Assembly: GCF_029840635.1 (NCBI RefSeq) | Contig: NZ_JAOCCU010000002.1 | Location: 1 to 64,000, forward strand | Reading direction: 5' to 3' | Length of the DNA stretch: 64,000 nucleotides | Origin: Mitsuaria sp. GD03876 | Lineage (GTDB): Bacteria > Pseudomonadota > Gammaproteobacteria > Burkholderiales > Burkholderiaceae_C | Shown here: piece by piece, positions 54,805-64,000 of the stretch | Layout: the number at the start of each line of letters is the position of its first letter | Numbering within the stretch: the stretch's first letter is position 1 | Notes under the pieces: model-generated | Told to the model about the DNA's origin: nothing | Database searches by the model: none | Seen by the model: only the letters and a program-made list of their open reading frames with translations | Made by a program: the position numbers and the translations under genes

Positions 54805-55416
54805 CTACGTCGCATCCGGCTCCTGCTGTACCGGCTTCTGCAGTTCAGCCCAGATGAGGTCCAACACCTGCTGATCCGGCTTTGCCCTGCACGTGATCCC
54901 AACGGAGGTGCCGACGGCAATGCGCAGCCTGCGGAGCGATCGCCGCGACTTGAATCGATCCCTGAAGAACCCAGGGTGTACCAGGGCAGCGCGCCAGTCG
55001 TTCTTCCCGTCGAGTTCCAGGTAAATGTCGGAACCCTGAGCATGGGTGAGGCTCAGCGGCAGCCTCGGATTCGGGGGGAAGCGTTGCTCCCCAAACATTT
55101 GATGGGCATAGCCATTTTCATACCCGCGCCAAAGGCGACGTCGAACCTGCCATCCGATGGCGGTGACAGTGACCGGCAGCGTGCCGGCGTTCACAAGGGA
55201 GATGTTCAGGAACTCGGGATCTGGGCCGATGCGGAGCGCCGGGCCATTCAGCAGCACGACGACGCTGGTTCTGATCCTGAGTTCCGGCTTGCTCCGCCGC
55301 AGCGCGATCCAGAGCGAGACGATTACTGCGCCACAGGTCCCGATCGCGCTGAGCACCTGCGCCCAGTCCACTAGCGTCTTCGGCAGCCAGTCCCAAGCCG
55401 GCCCGAACTCCTGCAT
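54805..55416 (-). CDS. Single-span membrane protein of the inserted block, unknown
   Basis: This 203-residue protein has ATG 55416 with AGGAGGATGGG upstream. It has one TM (VLSAIGTCGAVIVSLWIALRR, about 17-37) and a beta-rich soluble part with ISLVNAGTLPVTVTAIGWQVRR, a fold often seen in orphan genes of phages and islands. No family recognised; less GC-rich than core genes. Confidence 0.65.
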   Translation of the reverse strand: MQEFGPAWDWLPKTLVDWAQVLSAIGTCGAVIVSLWIALRRSKPELRIRTSVVVLLNGPALRIGPDPEFLNISLVNAGTLPVTVTAIGWQVRRRLWRGYENGYAHQMFGEQRFPPNPRLPLSLTHAQGSDIYLELDGKNDWRAALVHPGFFRDRFKSRRSLRRLRIAVGTSVGITCRAKPDQQVLDLIWAELQKPVQQEPDAT

Positions 55417-55590
55417 CCCATCCTCCTGTTGTTGTCGCGGGAGTATCGCGGAGGTCACCGGGTGCGTTCAGCAGTCACTGTGTTCGTGCGATCTGTACAA
55501 GCACAACTTGCGCATCGATGTCGACGAGAAGTTAATGCGGCCGACGGCAGCACCAGCGAGGGCAGCTGCACGCCGGCCGGTCGTCGCGAA

Positions 55591-56376
55591 TCAGTGCGCG
55601 GGAGGATCATCCCGTAGTCTGACTGGGGCAGTGTCCACCTTGGAACTGGTGATTTCGCAGTTCAGCCCATATCGGTTCTTTACCACCTTCTCAACCAACT
55701 GCTTAAACCAAGAATCGGCCTTTGGCGCAATGACGATTGAATGAATCAATTCCACTGGATTGACATCAATCGAAAAGACCTTTGATCCAGGCTCAACGCG
55801 AATTTGGTGCGTGCCACTAGGCATATTCCAAACAACGGCCCGAACTTCTTTCTCATGCTCAAAATCCTTCCGCTTATGGAAATACGGATAGAACGTCCGC
55901 AAGTGAGAAATGAAATCCTCAGAATAATCAATGTATCGAACGCGACCGAACTCCACGTGCAAGTATGTTCGCCGCAACTGCTCTTTCAGGCTAGACACCG
56001 TGGTCCTAATTGCAACGCCATCGTTGCTCTTCAGGAAGATGCGCCACATCGCCGCCGACTCTGATGGATTCTCATGCCAGCAGCTGACGAACATCCGTTC
56101 ACGCTCGACGAACGGTTGCTTCGCAATTGCCTGGGCTGTACCACCTTCATCTTCGAGAGCCTTCAGCTGCCGCAGGGACTCGTCCGACCAATGCCCTTCG
56201 TATAGGTCTTCGAGAATGTCCGCGCGAGGGAAGACCAGCTTCTTGTCCTCAAGCAGGCTGAGGAGTTTGGACAAGTCCATGTAACGCCATAACACCGTAT
56301 CGTCTGAAGGAGCCTGAACCTTAAAGTCTTCCAATGTCGCCTCCGTCGCTTTGTTGAAGTGGACGCGGGGCACCAT
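55591..56376 (-). CDS. DUF2971 domain protein
   Basis: This 261-residue protein has the DUF2971 pattern: LWRYMDLSKLLSLLEDKKLVFPRADILEDLYEGHW in parts, RMFVSCWHENPSESAAMWRIFLKSNDGVAIRT and YFHKRKDFEHEKEVRAV. The family is frequent on mobile elements and has no proven activity. Its base composition is clearly A/T-richer than the flanking core genes. It overlaps the end of the damaged HAD gene upstream. Confidence 0.8.
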   Translation of the reverse strand: MVPRVHFNKATEATLEDFKVQAPSDDTVLWRYMDLSKLLSLLEDKKLVFPRADILEDLYEGHWSDESLRQLKALEDEGGTAQAIAKQPFVERERMFVSCWHENPSESAAMWRIFLKSNDGVAIRTTVSSLKEQLRRTYLHVEFGRVRYIDYSEDFISHLRTFYPYFHKRKDFEHEKEVRAVVWNMPSGTHQIRVEPGSKVFSIDVNPVELIHSIVIAPKADSWFKQLVEKVVKNRYGLNCEITSSKVDTAPVRLRDDPPAH

Positions 56377-56796
56377 CGCGATAGGGCCCGCATCTATACA
56401 GAACGGAATTGCTGACTGGATTCCGACAGACGAACCGCGGCAACTGCTCGTCTGTCATGCCGGTGTCGTCGTCGACGATCGCGTGCTGCTTGACGTCAGG
56501 GTGCAGCAGCAGCCAGACGCGATCTCGAAGCCGCGCGGCTGCCCGCACAGCCACGGCGTCGCATCGATGATCGGAAGTCCCAGGGCCTTGCCGACGTCGG
56601 CGAACGGGTGGTGAAGCCGCCAGGCGCTGGACAGCACGACCTGCACCCTGGCGGAATCGCAGAACCGATGCAGCAGCCGAATCGCGACCCGGTCGAAGGC
56701 GCCGATGTGCGTCAGCTCCAGCGGATAGCCGCCGAAGGCGACGGCGGTCTTCGAGCTGTTGAGGACGCCGTCGATGTCGAGGAAGGGGACGCGCAT
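56321..56796 (-). pseudogene. HAD-like phosphatase (SAK-type HAD domain), frameshifted
   Basis: VPFLDIDGVLNSSKTAVAF with the DxD nucleophile motif and VVLSSAWRLHHPFADV fit the small HAD domain found in phage and RNA-repair contexts. The frame breaks near 56520: GFEI must be joined to RVWLLLHPDVKQHAIVDDDTGM in another frame; restoring CC for C in ATCCGCG does this. Its ATG overlaps the stop of the gene before it (TGATG). Confidence 0.7.
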
Positions 56797-57073
56797 CACT
56801 GCGGCCCATCGAGCAAGTCGCGCAACGTCGGGATGGTGTCGATGGCCACCGACGCGAGCGGGGCTCCGAGAATCGGTTCCGCCTCGCGCTTCGGCGTGTG
56901 CTCCCGCAGGAACTGGTCCAGCACATCCACTTCGACCTGCAAGACGCGCTCACGCTCGCGCGCCACAGCCGCGCTCTGCTCAAACCGCGGCCTTTTCGCG
57001 CTCGGCTTTCAGCTCTCGCGTCAGACAGCCGTGGTGATCGATGACGGCAGTGAGCACTGCGTGCGGGACGGCA
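56796..57073 (-). pseudogene. Truncated coiled-coil phage-type gene at island edge
   Basis: The minus-strand text LTAVIDHHGCLTRELKAEREKAA must be joined, by removing one T near 56992, to QSAAVARERERVLQVEVDVLDQFLREHTPKREAEPILG in parts, ending DLLDGPQ at the HAD start. The 5' end runs into the right repeat, so the gene was cut when the junction formed. No family recognised. Confidence 0.5.
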
Positions 57074-57169
57074 CGCAGCCTGAAGGTGTTCGATCCGGCC
57101 ATCCGCGGCAAGACCGACCGCTTCGTGCTGCGCTTCAAGAAGCCGGCCGGCTGATCGGACGGGGCATCG
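57074..57169 (+). repeat. 96-bp direct repeat, right copy (att-like)
   Basis: Copy of the methyltransferase 3' end including its stop, with two mismatches to 52482-52577. It has no gene body attached, so it is a displaced end, and marks the right junction of the inserted block. Confidence 0.9.
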
Positions 57170-57238
57170 CGCCGGACGGGCACTCCCGTCGCGCGATCGC
57201 CGGCTGGCGGCGGCGCCCCGGCCGGGGCGCCGCGGGCC

Positions 57239-58330
57239 TCAGACGTTGAACAGGAAGTTCAGCACGTCGCCGTCCTTGACGACGTACTCCTTGCCTTCCG
57301 CGCGCATCTTCCCGGCGTCCTTCGCCGCCTGCTCGCCCTTGAACTGGATGAAGTCGTCGAAGGCGATCGTCTGCGCGCGGATGAAGCCGCGCTCGAAGTC
57401 GGTGTGGATCACGCCGGCCGCCTGCGGCGCCGTGTCGCCGATGTGGATCGTCCACGCCCGCACTTCCTTCACGCCGGCCGTGAAGTAGGTCTGCAGGCCC
57501 AGCAGCTTGAAGCCCGCGCGGATCAGCCGGTTCAGGCCCGGCTCGTCCTGGCCCATCTCGGCCAGGAACATCGCGCGGTCCTCGTCCTCCATCTCCGACA
57601 GCTCCGCCTCGGTCTTGGCGCAGATCGCCACCACCGGGCCGTTCTGCGCCGCCGCGTATTCCTTCAGGCGGTCCAGGAACGGGTTGTTCTCGAAACCGTC
57701 TTCCGCCACGTTGCCCACGAACATCGCCGGCTTGGCCGTGATCAGGCACAGCGGCTTGAGGATGACCAGCTCCTCCTTGCTGAAATCGATCGTGCGCACC
57801 GGCTTGGCCTGGTCCAGCGCCGCCTGGCACTTCTCCAGCACCTTCACCAGCGCCGCCGCTTCCTTGTCGCCCGCCCGCGCCACCTTGTTGTAGCGGTGCA
57901 GGCTCTTCTCCACCGTGCCCAGGTCGGCCAGGCACAGCTCGGTCTGGATGACCTCGATGTCGGCGATCGGATCGACCTTGCCGTTCACGTGGATCACGTT
58001 CGGGTCTTCGAAGCAGCGCACCACGTTCACGATCGCGTCGGTCTCGCGGATGTGCGACAGGAACTGGTTGCCCAGGCCCTCGCCCTTGGACGCGCCGGCC
58101 ACCAGGCCCGCGATGTCCACGAATTCCACGATCGCCGGCACGATGCGCTCCGGCTTGACGATCTCCGCCAGCTGCGCCAGGCGCGGATCGGGCAGTTCCA
58201 CGATGCCCACGTTCGGCTCGATCGTGCAGAACGGGTAGTTCTCGGCGGCGATGCCGGCCTTGGTCAGCGCGTTGAAGAGGGTGGACTTGCCGACATTGGG
58301 CAGGCCCACGATGCCGCATTTGAGGCTCAT
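57239..58330 (-). CDS. ychF: Redox-regulated ATPase/GTPase YchF
   Basis: This 363-residue OBG-family P-loop protein prefers ATP. Seen are [18 protein letters not shown] (Walker A), [22 protein letters not shown] (G3), KPAMFVGNV and [12 protein letters not shown] as base-recognition loops, a coiled-coil segment and a C-terminal TGS domain ([35 protein letters not shown] in parts). It acts in ribosome-associated stress responses. Core gene. Confidence 0.97.
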   Translation of the reverse strand: MSLKCGIVGLPNVGKSTLFNALTKAGIAAENYPFCTIEPNVGIVELPDPRLAQLAEIVKPERIVPAIVEFVDIAGLVAGASKGEGLGNQFLSHIRETDAIVNVVRCFEDPNVIHVNGKVDPIADIEVIQTELCLADLGTVEKSLHRYNKVARAGDKEAAALVKVLEKCQAALDQAKPVRTIDFSKEELVILKPLCLITAKPAMFVGNVAEDGFENNPFLDRLKEYAAAQNGPVVAICAKTEAELSEMEDEDRAMFLAEMGQDEPGLNRLIRAGFKLLGLQTYFTAGVKEVRAWTIHIGDTAPQAAGVIHTDFERGFIRAQTIAFDDFIQFKGEQAAKDAGKMRAEGKEYVVKDGDVLNFLFNV

Positions 58331-58466
58331 GGTTCGCTTTCGAGGGAAATGCTGGAGTCTGGTGTGGGCCGGCGGCGACGCGCTCGGACCAGGAAGGCGG
58401 CATTTTAGTCAACCCGCAATTCCTTCCAGGAAGCGTCGTCGTCCCCCCTGCCTACAATCGCCGCCC

Positions 58467-59576
58467 ATGGAAAAGTACGACGTCCTGGTGCGCGGCAGCG
58501 GCTGCGTGGGCCGCAGCCTGGCGCTGGCGCTCGGCGCCCGCGGCCTGCGCGTGGCCCTGCTGAGCCGTCCGTCCGCCCCGGCCGCCGCCGCCGACGTGCG
58601 CGCCTACGCGCTCAACGCGGCCTCGGTCGCGCTGCTGACCCGGCTGCGCGTCTGGGACGGCCTGGCCGAGGACGCCCGCACCCCCGTGCACGACATGCGC
58701 ATCCACGGCGACCGCGCCGGCGCCGAGCTCCACTTCAGCGCCTGGCAGCAGGGCGCCGGCGAGCTCGCCCACATCGTCGACGCCGCCGCGCTCGAGGAGC
58801 AGCTCGACGCCGCGCTGCGTTTCGCCCCGCACGTCCAGCGCGTGACCGAGCCGGTCCCCGCGGCGCTGCAGGCGCTGTGCGAGGGCCGCGACACCGCCGC
58901 CGCGCAGGAATTCGGCGTCCATTACGAGCGCCACGACTACGGCCACCTCGGCGTCGCCACCCGGCTGATCGCCAGCAAGCCGCACCAGGGCCAGGCCTGG
59001 CAATGGTTCCGCTCGCCGGACGTGCTGGCGCTGCTGCCCTTCGACCGCCCGGAACCGGGCCACGGCTACGGCCTGGTCTGGTCGCTGCCGCGCGACGAGG
59101 CACGCCGCCTGCTGGCCGCCGGCCCCGCCGAATTCGAATCCGCGCTGCTCGAGGCCACCGGCGGCGCCGCCGGCACGCTGAAGCTGGCCGGCGAGCGCCA
59201 GTCCTGGCCGTTGCAGCTGTGCCGCGCCGACGCGCTGAGCGGGCCCGGCTGGGTGCTGCTCGGCGACGCCGCCCACCTGGTCCATCCGCTGGCCGGCCAG
59301 GGCCTGAACCTGGGCCTGGCCGATGTCGAGGCGCTCGTCGACGTGATCGCGCGGCGCGAATCCTGGCGCGGCCTCGGCGACGAGAAGCTGCTGCGCCGCT
59401 ACGCGCGCGCCCGCGTGGCCCCGACCTGGGCGATGGGCGAGCTCACCGACGGCCTGCTGCGCGGCTTCGCCAGCCAGGCGCCGGTGATCGCCCGGCTGCG
59501 CAACGAGGGCCTGCGCCTGGTCGAGCGCGCCGGCCCGATCAAGAAATGGCTCACCGCCCGCGCGCTCGGCCAATGA
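58467..59576 (+). CDS. UbiH/VisC-type FAD-dependent monooxygenase
   Basis: This 369-residue flavoprotein hydroxylase has VLVRGSGCVGRSLALALGARGLRVAL (FAD-binding; the first glycine of GxGxxG is Arg-Gly-Ser-Gly), LLPFDRPEPGHGYGLVWSLP and GWVLLGDAAHLVHPLAGQGLNLGLADVEALVDVI in parts with the GD motif. The family performs ubiquinone ring hydroxylations; which position is not decided by sequence. Confidence 0.9.
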   Translation: MEKYDVLVRGSGCVGRSLALALGARGLRVALLSRPSAPAAAADVRAYALNAASVALLTRLRVWDGLAEDARTPVHDMRIHGDRAGAELHFSAWQQGAGELAHIVDAAALEEQLDAALRFAPHVQRVTEPVPAALQALCEGRDTAAAQEFGVHYERHDYGHLGVATRLIASKPHQGQAWQWFRSPDVLALLPFDRPEPGHGYGLVWSLPRDEARRLLAAGPAEFESALLEATGGAAGTLKLAGERQSWPLQLCRADALSGPGWVLLGDAAHLVHPLAGQGLNLGLADVEALVDVIARRESWRGLGDEKLLRRYARARVAPTWAMGELTDGLLRGFASQAPVIARLRNEGLRLVERAGPIKKWLTARALGQ

Positions 59577-59632
59577 ATCGCGGTGTCCGTCCACTGACCG
59601 GACTTCTCCACCGCCCCGACGATTTCGAAAGC

Positions 59633-60403
59633 ATGACCATGACGTTCTCCTCCTTCTCCCGCAAGACCCTGGCCCTGGCCGTGGCGATGGCCTCGCTGGG
59701 CCTGATCGGCTGCTCGGCCAACGCCAACGAGGACACGATCCGCAAGAACCTGTCGGCCGCGATGCCCAAGGAGCTCAAGATCGACGAGGTCCGCCCGGCC
59801 CCGATCCCGGGCCTGTGGGAAGTGCGCATCGGCAACGAGATCCGCTACACCGACGCGACCGGCCAGTACCTGGTCGACGGCGAGATCATCGACCTGAAGA
59901 ACCGCCGCAACGTCACCCAGGAACGCATCAACAAGATCACCGCGATCGACTTCGCGTCGCTGCCGCTCAAGGACGCGATCGTGTGGAAGAAGGGCGACGG
60001 CAAGCGCCGCATCGCCGTGTTCGCGGACCCGAACTGCGGCTACTGCAAGCGCTTCGAGAAGTCGCTGCAGGAGGTCGACAACATCACCGTCTACACCTTC
60101 CTGATCCCGATCCTGGGCGGCGACTCGCCGGACAAGTCGCGCAACGCCTGGTGCGCCAAGGACAACGCCACCGCCTGGCGCAACTGGATGGTCGACGGCG
60201 CCGGCCTGCCCACCGCCGACGCCAAGTGCGACTCCGGCGCCATCGACCGCAACGTGGCGCTGAGCCAGAAGATCCGCGTCAACGGCACGCCGGCGATCCT
60301 GTTCGAGGACGGCACCCGCGCCCCGGGCGCCCTCAGCGCGCAGCAGCTCGAGCAGCGCCTGCAGGCCATCCAGAACCCCGACAAGACGCAGAAGAAATCC
60401 TGA
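59633..60403 (+). CDS. dsbC: Thiol:disulfide interchange protein DsbC
   Basis: This periplasmic disulfide isomerase has 256 residues. Its signal sequence ends LGLIGCSANAN, so lipoprotein processing is possible. An N-terminal dimerisation domain (LKIDEVRPAPIPGLWEVRIG, VDGEIIDLKNRRNVT) precedes the thioredoxin domain with the active site FADPNCGYCKRFEKSL and the cis-Pro loop RVNGTPAILFEDGT. ATG 59639 is an alternative start. Confidence 0.94.
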   Translation: MTMTFSSFSRKTLALAVAMASLGLIGCSANANEDTIRKNLSAAMPKELKIDEVRPAPIPGLWEVRIGNEIRYTDATGQYLVDGEIIDLKNRRNVTQERINKITAIDFASLPLKDAIVWKKGDGKRRIAVFADPNCGYCKRFEKSLQEVDNITVYTFLIPILGGDSPDKSRNAWCAKDNATAWRNWMVDGAGLPTADAKCDSGAIDRNVALSQKIRVNGTPAILFEDGTRAPGALSAQQLEQRLQAIQNPDKTQKKS

Positions 60404-60452
60404 TCCCCGCCGGGATCGGCCCACGACCGCCACGGCCCCGCGCCCACCCCAG

Positions 60453-60917
60453 ATGAACGACCGCACCGCCTCCTCCGCCGCCCTGACCGGCGCGGCCTCC
60501 GTCAACCCGGTCGCCGTGCGGCTCGGCTACGCGGGCCTGATCCCGTTCGTGCTGGGCGCGGCGCTGGTCTGGCTGGTCCGCGAGGACGCGCACCCCTACG
60601 TCACCGACGGCCTGTCGCGCTACGCGGCCGTGGTGATCTCGTTCCTGGGCGCGATCCACTGGGGCCTGGGCTTCCGCCAGACGGTGCCGTCGCCCGCGCC
60701 CTTCATCTGGGGCGTGGTGCCGGCGCTGCTGGCCTGGATCGCCTCGACCATGCCCGCCTACGCGGGGCTGGTGATCGAGGGCGTCCTGCTGATCGTCTGC
60801 TACGTCGTGGACCGCCGCGCCTACCCGGCGCTGGGCGCCTCGGCGTGGCTGACGCTGCGTTTCCGGCTCAGCGCGGTGGCCGCGCTGAGCTGCTTCATCG
60901 CCGCCCAAGGCACCTGA
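60453..60917 (+). CDS. DUF3429 membrane protein
   Basis: This 154-residue protein has four or five TM helices with the DUF3429 pattern: LGYAGLIPFVLGAALVWLV, YAAVVISFLGAIHWGLGFRQ and WGVVPALLAWIAS. Function unknown. It is in a co-directional run between dsbC and an M61 peptidase, 49 bases after dsbC. Confidence 0.88.
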   Translation: MNDRTASSAALTGAASVNPVAVRLGYAGLIPFVLGAALVWLVREDAHPYVTDGLSRYAAVVISFLGAIHWGLGFRQTVPSPAPFIWGVVPALLAWIASTMPAYAGLVIEGVLLIVCYVVDRRAYPALGASAWLTLRFRLSAVAALSCFIAAQGT

Positions 60918-60973
60918 ACGAGAACCGCCCAGCCGCATCCCGCGGCCGGGCAAAGGCTTGTAGGCTGTCCCTC

Positions 60974-62724
<1,751 letters not shown>

Positions 62725-62740
<16 letters not shown>

Positions 62741-63891
62741 ACGCCGGCCGCGGCGAGGCGGGCAGCGCCCGCCGCCGCGGCGCCTTCGCGCTGGCCGGGC
62801 TGACGGCCGCGGTGCTGGTCGTTCACCTGTGGCTGATCAGCGGCGCGCGCGACCTGCATGAACGCTGGATGCCGCAGACGCCGGAGCCGGACCGGCTGCA
62901 GGCCGCGTTCATCCGCGAACTGAAACCGGCCGCGCCGCCGCCGCCCTCGACCTCCGCCGAGCGGAACGGACCGCCCGGCACGCCCCGGCACGTGGTCCCG
63001 TCGCTGCCCGCCGCCGGCGCCGGCCCCGCGCCGCTGCCGCGCGACCCCGCCGCCAGTGAGCCGCCGCCCGAGGCGCAGGCGCTCGCGATGCCGCCGGCGC
63101 TGGCGATCTCCGACGCGGTCGGCGAATGGATGCCGGGCATCGAATGGCCGCTGTCCACCGAGCTCGACTACAAGCTCACCGGCGACTACCGCGGCCCCGT
63201 CTACGGCGATGCCCGCGTGCAGTGGCTGCGCGACGGGTCGCACTACCAGGTCCACCTGGAAGCCTGGATCGGACCGAAGCTGGCGCCGCTGATGTCGCGC
63301 CGCCTCAGCAGCGACGGCGAGATCACGCCGGCCGGCCTGGTGCCGCGGCGCTTCGACGAGGTGACCGGCGGCCTGGCCGGCGGCAACCGGCATGCGACGC
63401 TGATGTTCGACGTGGGCGGCGTGCGCCTGGCCAACGGCCGGCGCGAGCCGGTGCCCGACGGCACGCAGGACGCGGCCAGCCAGTTCGTGCAGATGACCTG
63501 GCTGTTCCTCACCGGGCGGCAGCCGGCCCAGGACGACCTGCTGATCCAGCAGACGCTGGCGCTGCCGCGCAACGTGCACCTGTGGCGCTACAAGGTGCGC
63601 ACGCTCGAGGACGTCGCCACGCCGCTCGGGCCGATCCCGGCCTGGCACGTGGACTCCGACATGACCGACACCCGCGGCGACATGCAGGCGGAGTTCTGGC
63701 TGGCGCCGTCGCTGCAGTTCCTGCCGGTGCGGGTGCGGATCTGGCAGAACCGGCCGCAGGACCCGCGGACCCACATCGACCTGGTGCTCAAGGCGGCGCC
63801 GAAGCAGGCGATGGCACCGGCGCCGCCGGCGGCGATGGCCTCAGGGGCTTCCCCCGCGCCGTCATCGGCGCCCGCGTCCGCCCCCCTATAG
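62725..63891 (+). CDS. DUF3108 domain protein, membrane anchored
   Basis: This 388-residue protein has an N-terminal TM (RGAFALAGLTAAVLVVHLWLI), a proline/alanine-rich linker of about 80 residues, then a DUF3108 beta domain (LSTELDYKLTGDYRGPVYGDARVQWLRDGSHYQVHLEA in parts, MSRRLSSDGEITPAGLVPRRF). It ends in another Pro/Ala-rich tail. The start overlaps the M61 gene by 16 bases. Probably periplasmic; no activity known. Confidence 0.88.
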
Positions 63892-63978
63892 TTGCCGCCA
63901 TTCCGGGGTCCGGGATCCCGCCGTCGCGGATCCGGATCCCGGCGATGCCAAGAATCCAGACCCTTGAAGGAGACCCCC

Positions 63979-64000
63979 ATGATCCAGGCCCTGAACGGCG
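63979..64000 (+). CDS. Start of a further gene, cut by window end
   Basis: ATG 63979 begins MIQALNG with GAAGGAGA eight bases upstream. Too little is visible to name it. Confidence 0.5.

Larger units (their letters stand above)
52578..57073. mobile_element. Decayed integrated element or prophage remnant
   Basis: The block between the two 96-bp repeats is A/T-richer than the surroundings, has all recognisable genes on the minus strand, and contains a phage terminase fragment, a phage-type HAD gene and orphan membrane proteins. No integrase, transposase or replication gene is visible, so the element cannot be placed in a known class and is probably immobile now. Confidence 0.65.

Overview
The window is a stretch of chromosome from a high-GC betaproteobacterium. 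Gene order and protein style fit Burkholderiales of the Roseateles/Mitsuaria/Rubrivivax kind: rhodanese-grxC-secB-gpsA, a yqgE-ruvX-pyrR-pyrB-pyrX block, an aa3 oxidase locus with DUF2970 and DUF2909 genes, and a Bug-type solute receptor. This placement is inference from content; no rRNA or tRNA gene was seen to confirm it. Coding density is high and most genes are core housekeeping functions.

Layout. 0-3 kb: end of a chaperone-usher locus of the spore-coat-U (Csu) type. 3-11 kb: photolyase, YqgE, RuvX, the pyrimidine genes pyrR-pyrB-pyrX (the last a metal-site-less dihydroorotase homologue), an acyltransferase, a PRPP-synthetase-like protein and gpmA. 11-14.5 kb: a three-gene group of porin-like protein, small PstS-like periplasmic protein and chemoreceptor. 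14.5-20.4 kb: rhodanese, grxC, secB, gpsA, a tripartite-tricarboxylate solute receptor, trmL, comF and a BioC-like methyltransferase. 20.7-30.2 kb: a near-complete aa3 cytochrome c oxidase biogenesis cluster covering structural subunits I-III, Cox11, SURF1, heme A synthesis (ctaA, ctaB) and SCO. 30-40.7 kb: solute receptors, a YqaA-like membrane protein, an M32 carboxypeptidase, a PEP-CTERM protein, a PhaF-like phasin, a zinc-ribbon orphan, a quinone oxidoreductase/LysR pair, a PCu(A)C copper chaperone and rpoH preceded by a perfect CIRCE element. 40.8-49.9 kb: a MASE1/CHASE/PAS histidine kinase, an EmrAB-type efflux operon with its outer-membrane factor and a divergent TetR regulator, and a frameshifted epoxide-hydrolase-like gene.

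50-57.2 kb is the accessory part. It starts with a protein carrying a C-terminal Shedu-like nuclease domain (PD-(D/E)XK) and then a secreted-type methyltransferase. The last 77 coding bases, the stop and 15 following bases of that methyltransferase gene are repeated almost perfectly 4.6 kb downstream (52482-52577 and 57074-57169). Between the two copies lies an A/T-richer block, coded entirely on the minus strand, of orphan membrane proteins, a DUF2971 protein and decayed phage-type genes including a terminase fragment. This looks like an integrated element at a gene 3' end that has lost its recombinase. After it the core genome resumes: ychF, a UbiH-type monooxygenase, dsbC, DUF3429, an M61 peptidase, a DUF3108 protein and the first codons of another gene.

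Best leads: the Shedu-like gene and the repeat-bounded decayed island beside it, CIRCE control of rpoH, the PyrX pseudo-dihydroorotase, the porin/PstS-like/chemoreceptor trio, and a dispersed palindromic element present at 2.97 and 9.13 kb.
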